Source of the DNA: Saururus chinensis
Lineage: Eukaryota > Streptophyta > Magnoliopsida > Piperales > Saururaceae
Direction of reading: 5' to 3'
Assembly: GCA_035235625.1 (NCBI GenBank)
Contig: CP141144.1
Span: 36,640,014-36,704,013, forward strand
DNA length: 64,000 bases
The notes beneath the pieces are model-generated. The model was not told the DNA's origin, did not search any database, and worked only from the letters and a program-made list of their open reading frames with translations. The position numbers were made by a program, and so were the translations under genes. Shown in pieces: positions 59,589-64,000 of this stretch. Position 1 is the stretch's first letter; each line of letters starts with the position of its first letter.

Positions 59589-60420
59589 CGTGACACATAC
59601 TGTTATGCATCACTACTACAATTTTAAAAAAAATTTAATAAAAGAGAGAAAATGGAGAGAGAGGAGGGGAGAGAGAGGAGAGCAAAAAGAGGAGAGAGAA
59701 GAGAGAGGAGAGAGAAAAGAGGAGAGAGGGAGGAAGTGAGAGAGGAAGAGAGAGAGGGAGAGAGAGAAGATAGAGAGGAAGAGAGAGAGAGGGAGAGATA
59801 GGATGAGAGAGATAGATAAAGAGGAGAGGAAAGTTTTTTAATTATAAGTTATTTTTGAAAATTTTTAAAAATAAAAAAATGTATAGTAGCGATGCATACT
59901 GGTATGCACCACTACTATACTCGGGTAGCAGTGACGCATAACCCTATGCGTCACTACTACCTTATGTAGTAGCGACGCATATAGTTATGCGTCACTACTA
60001 CCTTATATATTAGCGACAGGTTACTACCCTAGTCGTGACACATACTGTTATGCATCACTACTACAATTTTAAAAAAAAATTAATAAAAGAGAGAAAATGG
60101 AGAGAGAGGAGAGAGAAGAGAGAGGAGAGAGAAAAGAGGAGAGAGGGAGGAAGAGAGAGAGGAAGAGATAGAGGGAGAGAGAGAAGATAGAGAGGAAGAG
60201 AGAGGGGAGAGATAGGATGAGAGAGATAGAGAAAGAGGAGAGGAAAGTTTTTTAATTATAAGTTATTTTTGAAAATTTTAAAAAATAAAAAAATATATAG
60301 TAGCGATGCATACTGGTATGCACCACTACTGTACTCGGGTAGCAGTGACGCATAACCCTATGCGTCACTACTACCTTATGTAGTAGCGACACATATAGTT
60401 ATGCGTCACTACTATAACTT
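59589..60420. repeat. Tandem duplication inside CACTA-e
   Basis: About 440 bp is repeated. GTGACACATACTGTTATGCA starts near 59590 and 60036, followed by near-identical GA tract, AT block and the AGTAGCGATGCATACTGGTA cluster (59886 and 60300). The second copy is shorter by a few purine units. Confidence 0.85.
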
Positions 60421-61440
60421 TTTAAAAAAAAAATGAATAAAAGAGAGAAAAGGGAGAGGGAAAAGAAGAGAGTGAGGGAGGATAGATAGAAGAGAGAGAG
60501 TAAAGAAGAGAGAAAGAGGGGCGAGAGGGTGAGGAGAGAGAGGAAGAGAGAGATGAAGAGAGGGAGAGAGAGAAGAGAAAGAGGGGAGAGATAGAGGATG
60601 AGGAGAGAGAGAAGAGAGAGGAGGAGAGAGAAGGTATAGAGAGAGGATGAGGGGAGAGAGAGAAGAGAAAGAGGGGAGAGATAGAGGATGAGGAGAGAGA
60701 GAAAAGAAGAGAGAGAGAGCGTAGAGAGAGGATGAGGAGAGAGAGAAGAGAGAGAAAGAGGGGAGAGAGGGTAGAGAGAGACGATGAGGAGAGAGAGGAT
60801 GAGGGGAGAGAGAGAAAGAGGAGAGAAAGAGAGGCTGAGAGGAGAGAGAGAGAAAGAGGTAGAGAAGATGAGGAGAGAGAGGATGAGGAGAGAGAGAAGA
60901 TAGAGAAAGAGGTAGAGAGAGGATGAGAAGAGAGAGAAGAGAAAGAGAGAGAGGAGAGGAGAGAGAGAAGAGAGAGCAAGTGGAAGAGAGAGATTGTAGC
61001 GATGCATACTTTATGTGTCGCTAATAACTAGTGTATTAGCGATGTATATATTAGGCGTTGCTAATAACTAGAGTATTAGCGACACATATATTATGTGTCC
61101 CTAATACATGTTTTTCCCCGTGTGGGCGAAATTTTAACCGCTTGGGCGAATTTCATCCGCGCGGTAATTTAACCCCCCCTTTGCAACACATCATTATAAG
61201 TGCCACTAATATATCTTATTAATGACGCTAAATTATGTATTACTAATGTTCAATAATAATATTTTAAAAAAATAAAAAATATATTATTAGTGTCACATAA
61301 TGATATGCGTCGCTAATGAAAAGTTATTAGTGACGCTGGATAAGTTTCACTACTATAAAAATATTTTTAAAAATATATATTATTAGCGATTAATAATGAT
61401 ATGTGTCACTAAAAACTTAACTTTTTTTAAATATAAAAGC

Positions 61441-61770
61441 CTGCCATTGGGGGGGAACCCGAGAGAGGGGAGTGGGAGGGGGAGTGGGGGCCCTCTCCCA
61501 TTCACAACCCCCACCCCGGTCTCTCTCACCCACCCCCACCCCAGCCCCACCCCCTCCCCTATAGCCCACCCCTCCTCCTTCCCCTCATATTTACAGAGAT
61601 GGGAAGGATAGGGGGGGGGGGGGGGGGGTGTTCCCCATTCACAACAACCCCACCCCGGCCTCCCTCCCCCTCCTTCCCCTCTCTATAAACAAAGAGGGGA
61701 AGGAGGGGTGACTAGAATCCGGCTACCTCCCTCTTCCCCGCCGGGCTCGCCATTGGCGGGTTGTTAAAAA
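61441..61770. other. GC-rich core of CACTA-e
   Basis: C-rich and G-rich runs (CCCCACCCC words) with 18 consecutive G residues (61611-61628). There are two related halves: GGG..TTCACAACCCCCACCCCGG near 61500 and TTCACAACAACCCCACCCC near 61638. No gene is seen. Confidence 0.6.
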
Positions 61771-62352
61771 AAAAGTTAGGCTTTTAGCAACGCATATCAT
61801 TATGCGTTGCTAATAATATATTTTTAAAAAAAATATTTTTATAGTAGTGGCGCTTATCAAGCGTCGCTAATAATTTTTTAATAGCGACACATATCATTAT
61901 TCGTCACTAATAATATATTTTTTATTTTTTAAAAAATTATTATTAAAAATTAGTGACGCATAACTTAGCGTTGTTAACAAGATATATTAGTGACACTTAT
62001 GATGATGTGTCGCTAATAAGCAGTTTTTTATTTTTTTACATATTAAATTATTAGCGACGCATAATTACGCGTCGCTAGTAACCAATTATTAGCGACATAT
62101 AGAACTATGCATCGCTAATAATGTAATATTATCGACGCTTGATTATGTGTCACAAAAGCAAAATCATTAGCGAACTTTTAGCGACACTTTAAGTTAAGCA
62201 TCACTAATGCACAATAGCAACTGCAATTTTATCCATGCATGTAGAGACATTTTTTATGCGTCGTTAATAGTCAATTTTTTTGTAGTGACTAAACTACATA
62301 ATATTAACAAAACAAATTTAAATAAACCGGTTTAGGGTTTAGGGATCTTACA

Positions 62353-64000
62353 AAATTCCCTTAGGGCTCAAGTTGACATACGTGGGAGAGAGAGTGTAAA
62401 GAGAGAGTGAAGAGAGAGAGGGTAGGGAGTGTGTGTAGAGTGAGAAAGGAGACAAAGTGAGGAGAGAGAGAGGCGAGAGAGAGGAGAGGAAGAGAGAGGG
62501 TAGATAGAGAGGAGAGAGGGTAGCGAGAGAGTGAAGAGAGTGGGATGAGAGAAAGAGGAGAAAGTGAGAGATGAGAGAAAAAGAGGAGAGAGAGAGGGAA
62601 GAGAGAGTGTAGAGAGAGATAAAGAGGTAGAGAGAGAAGAAAAAAATATTTCAAAAAATAATTATATTAGCGATGCTCAGCAGTGAGCGTAGCTAATAGT
62701 ACATCAAGGGGCGATGGGTATTCTTAAGTGTCGCCATGATTAATACTATTAGTGACGCTCAAAGCTGAATGTCAGCAATAGACTTATTTTTTTAAAAAAC
62801 AATTTGTGCTATTAGTGACACTTTTATTAATGCGTCCCTAAAGCTTTAAATCTAATAAAAAAATTAACTATAAAGGACGCTTAATTAAAAGCGTCCCTAA
62901 TATTAACACTATTAGGGACACTTATATCTAAGCTCCCTAATAGTTGAACTATTAGCGACACTTGCAAAACAATGTCGCTAATAGTTTTAAATTTATTAAA
63001 AAAATTACAAATTTGGGACTATTAGGGATGCTTAATTCAAAGCGTCCCTAATAGTAAAACTTTTAGGGGCGCATTTATTTAAGTGTCCCTAATAGTTGGA
63101 CTATTAGCGAGGATTTTAAAAGAGCGTCGCTAATAGTTTCAAATTTAATAAAAAATTAAAAATTTTGAACTATTAGGGAAGCTTAATTCAAAGCGTCCCT
63201 AGTAGTATTACTATTCAGGATGTCGACAATAGTTAAACTATTAGATGTCGAGCGTCACTAATAGCATAAATTTTTGCGACACTTAAGAATACGCATCGCT
63301 AATGCTTAAGCTATTAGCGATGCACATAAATAGTGTCGCTAGTACCTAATTTTTTTTAAAAAATGCTAAGGCAATTAGCAACACTCAGTGATTAGTTTCG
63401 TGCTTAAAAATAAGCATCATAAATACATGTTCTATTAGCAACAAATTTTATGGAGTGTCGCTAATAGCCTTCTTTTTTAAAAAAAATTGTTCCCTCATTT
63501 CTCTCTCTTCCCTCTCTTTGTCTATCCACTCTCTCTATTCATTCTCTCTCCCTCTCTCTCTATCCTCTCTCTCTATTCACTCTCTCCATTCACTCTCTCT
63601 CTATCTCCTCTTTTTATCTCTTCCCTCTCTTCTCTTTTCTCTCCCCTCTCCTCACTCTCTCCTCTCTCTTCGCTCATGAACTCCCTCTCCACACTCTCTC
63701 TCCTCTCTCTCTATTCACTCTCTCTCCCTCTCCCTCTCTCTCTATTCACTCTCTCTCCCTTCTATTTTCTCTCTCTTTTCTACTCTCTCCTATCCTCTCT
63801 CTCTACCCTTTATCTCCTCTTTCTATCTCTTCCCTATCTTCTCTTTTCTCTCAACTCTCCTCTCTCTCTCCTCACACACACACACACTCTCTCTCTCACT
63901 CTCTCTCCCCTCACAGACACACTCTCTCCACGCTCTCTCCTCTCTCTCTCTCTCCCCTCTCACAAGCATGTCTCTTTCTTCCCCTAGTTGCGATGCTTCA
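62353..64000 (+). repeat. CACTA-d interior after LTR D: GA tract, subterminal-type pairs, CT tract
   Basis: A GA tract (62380-62640) is followed by some twenty inverted pairs of TTAGCGACGCT and, unlike the other elements, many TTAGGGACGCTT / AAGCGTCCCTAA variants (62870-63200). A CT tract (63490-63960) runs to the window edge, ending in GCGATGCTT. Open frames here are simple-sequence artefacts. Confidence 0.75.

Larger units (their letters stand above)
57685..62287 (+). mobile_element. CACTA-e, non-autonomous CACTA transposon
   Basis: The termini are CACTACAACAAAATG and TTTTTTTGTAGTG, with 3-bp flanking duplications ACT (57682-57684 and 62288-62290). Left subterminal pairs (57700-58135), the AT-rich module (58140-58375), GA tracts with TAGTAGCGACGCATA pairs (58376-61000), a GC-rich core (61441-61760) and right subterminal pairs (61775-62280) follow in order. 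59050-59430 is unique, non-repetitive sequence without a recognisable gene. No transposase is seen. The element inserted in LTR D. Confidence 0.93.
49384..62352 (-). mobile_element. Solo LTR 'D' with two nested insertions
   Basis: Starts TGTCATGCCCC and ends GGGATCTTACA. It has perfect 5-bp flanking duplications AAATT (49379-49383 and 62353-62357). It is homologous to LTR C at both ends and internally (GTAAGCTGGTGCACTCGG at 50571 against GCAAGCCGGTGCACTCGG at 18230). Removing gypsy-2 and CACTA-e leaves about 3.2 kb. Its own pieces are 49384-51625, 56781-57684 and 62291-62352. 50040-50420 contains a repeated phrase CATCCTGCAT(G/A)...GTGTCTC, four to five copies. No retroelement coding belongs to D. 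Confidence 0.9.
48348..64000 (+). mobile_element. CACTA-d transposon, continues beyond the window
   Basis: The left terminus CACTATAACAAAATG is followed by subterminal TTAGC(G/A)A(C/T)GC pairs (48365-48920), the shared AT-rich module (48930-49085) and a GA tract (49090-49200). LTR D interrupts it at 49384. After D (62353 onward) a GA tract, more GCGACGC-type pairs and a CT tract continue to the window edge. The right terminus is not seen, so the target duplication (left flank GCT) cannot be checked. Confidence 0.8.

Noticed and set aside
1..64000. tRNA, rRNA or organelle insertions
   Set aside because: I saw no tRNA cloverleaf signature, rRNA core motif or plastid/mitochondrial gene motif on reading. 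A dedicated scan with tRNAscan-SE or Infernal was not possible, so absence is not proven.

Overview
This window looks like the repeat-dense DNA of a flowering-plant nuclear genome. It holds one plausible intact host gene, an intronless extracellular leucine-rich-repeat protein of the polygalacturonase-inhibitor (PGIP)/DRT100 type at 45205-46434 (+). Almost everything else is transposable elements nested in one another. The plant call rests on plant-type CACTA (En/Spm) DNA transposons, Athila-type and chromovirus-type Ty3/gypsy elements, a copia-like gag remnant, and the LRR gene. I cannot name the species.

Left part (1-10503). A decayed Athila-type gag-protease fragment on the + strand (1-2544) runs into a truncated long LTR, A (2545 to about 6495). 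A 449-bp tandem duplication (6496-7393) follows, then two oppositely oriented Athila LTR pieces fused together (about 7300-8797). Next is the minus-strand Athila 3' internal region, with a polypurine tract and a 383-bp palindrome.

First nest (about 8131-29175). A minus-strand Athila element has its 5' LTR at 24555-29175, gag at 23595-24195 and 3' end at 8131-10503. It is split by a gypsy element (gypsy-1, about 10504-23590). Gypsy-1 gag is split by a CACTA element (CACTA-a, 11001-21611, target duplication AAG). CACTA-a is in turn split by a long solo LTR (C, 16411-20460). The Athila 5' LTR carries another CACTA element (CACTA-b, 25177-28623) with a fragment of a Ptta/En/Spm-type protein.

Middle (29176-48347). 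This holds a gypsy 3'-end remnant, two shuffled copies of a low-copy segment (30340-31880 and 43065-44300), a copia-like gag pseudogene (31930-33160) and a 98-bp MITE with 9-bp target duplications (34279-34376). CACTA-c (34540 to about 41484, minus) contains solo LTR B (34690-39110, target duplication ACAAA). The LRR gene follows, with a TATA box and a polyadenylation signal.

Second nest (48348 to the window end). CACTA-d starts at 48348 and runs off the window. It contains solo LTR D (49384-62352, target duplication AAATT). LTR D contains a structurally complete chromovirus (gypsy-2, 51626-56775, target duplication GAAAT) and CACTA-e (57685-62287, target duplication ACT).

The CACTA elements share subterminal pairs of TTAGCGACGC / GCGTCGCTAA and an AT-rich module. 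Their interiors are GA/CT tracts and tandem cassettes, and only CACTA-b shows any recognisable coding. The most informative molecular signal is that nearly all premature stops in the retrotransposon frames are CAG-to-TAG changes, several confirmed by an intact CAG in the other gypsy copy. That is what deamination of CHG-methylated cytosine would leave.
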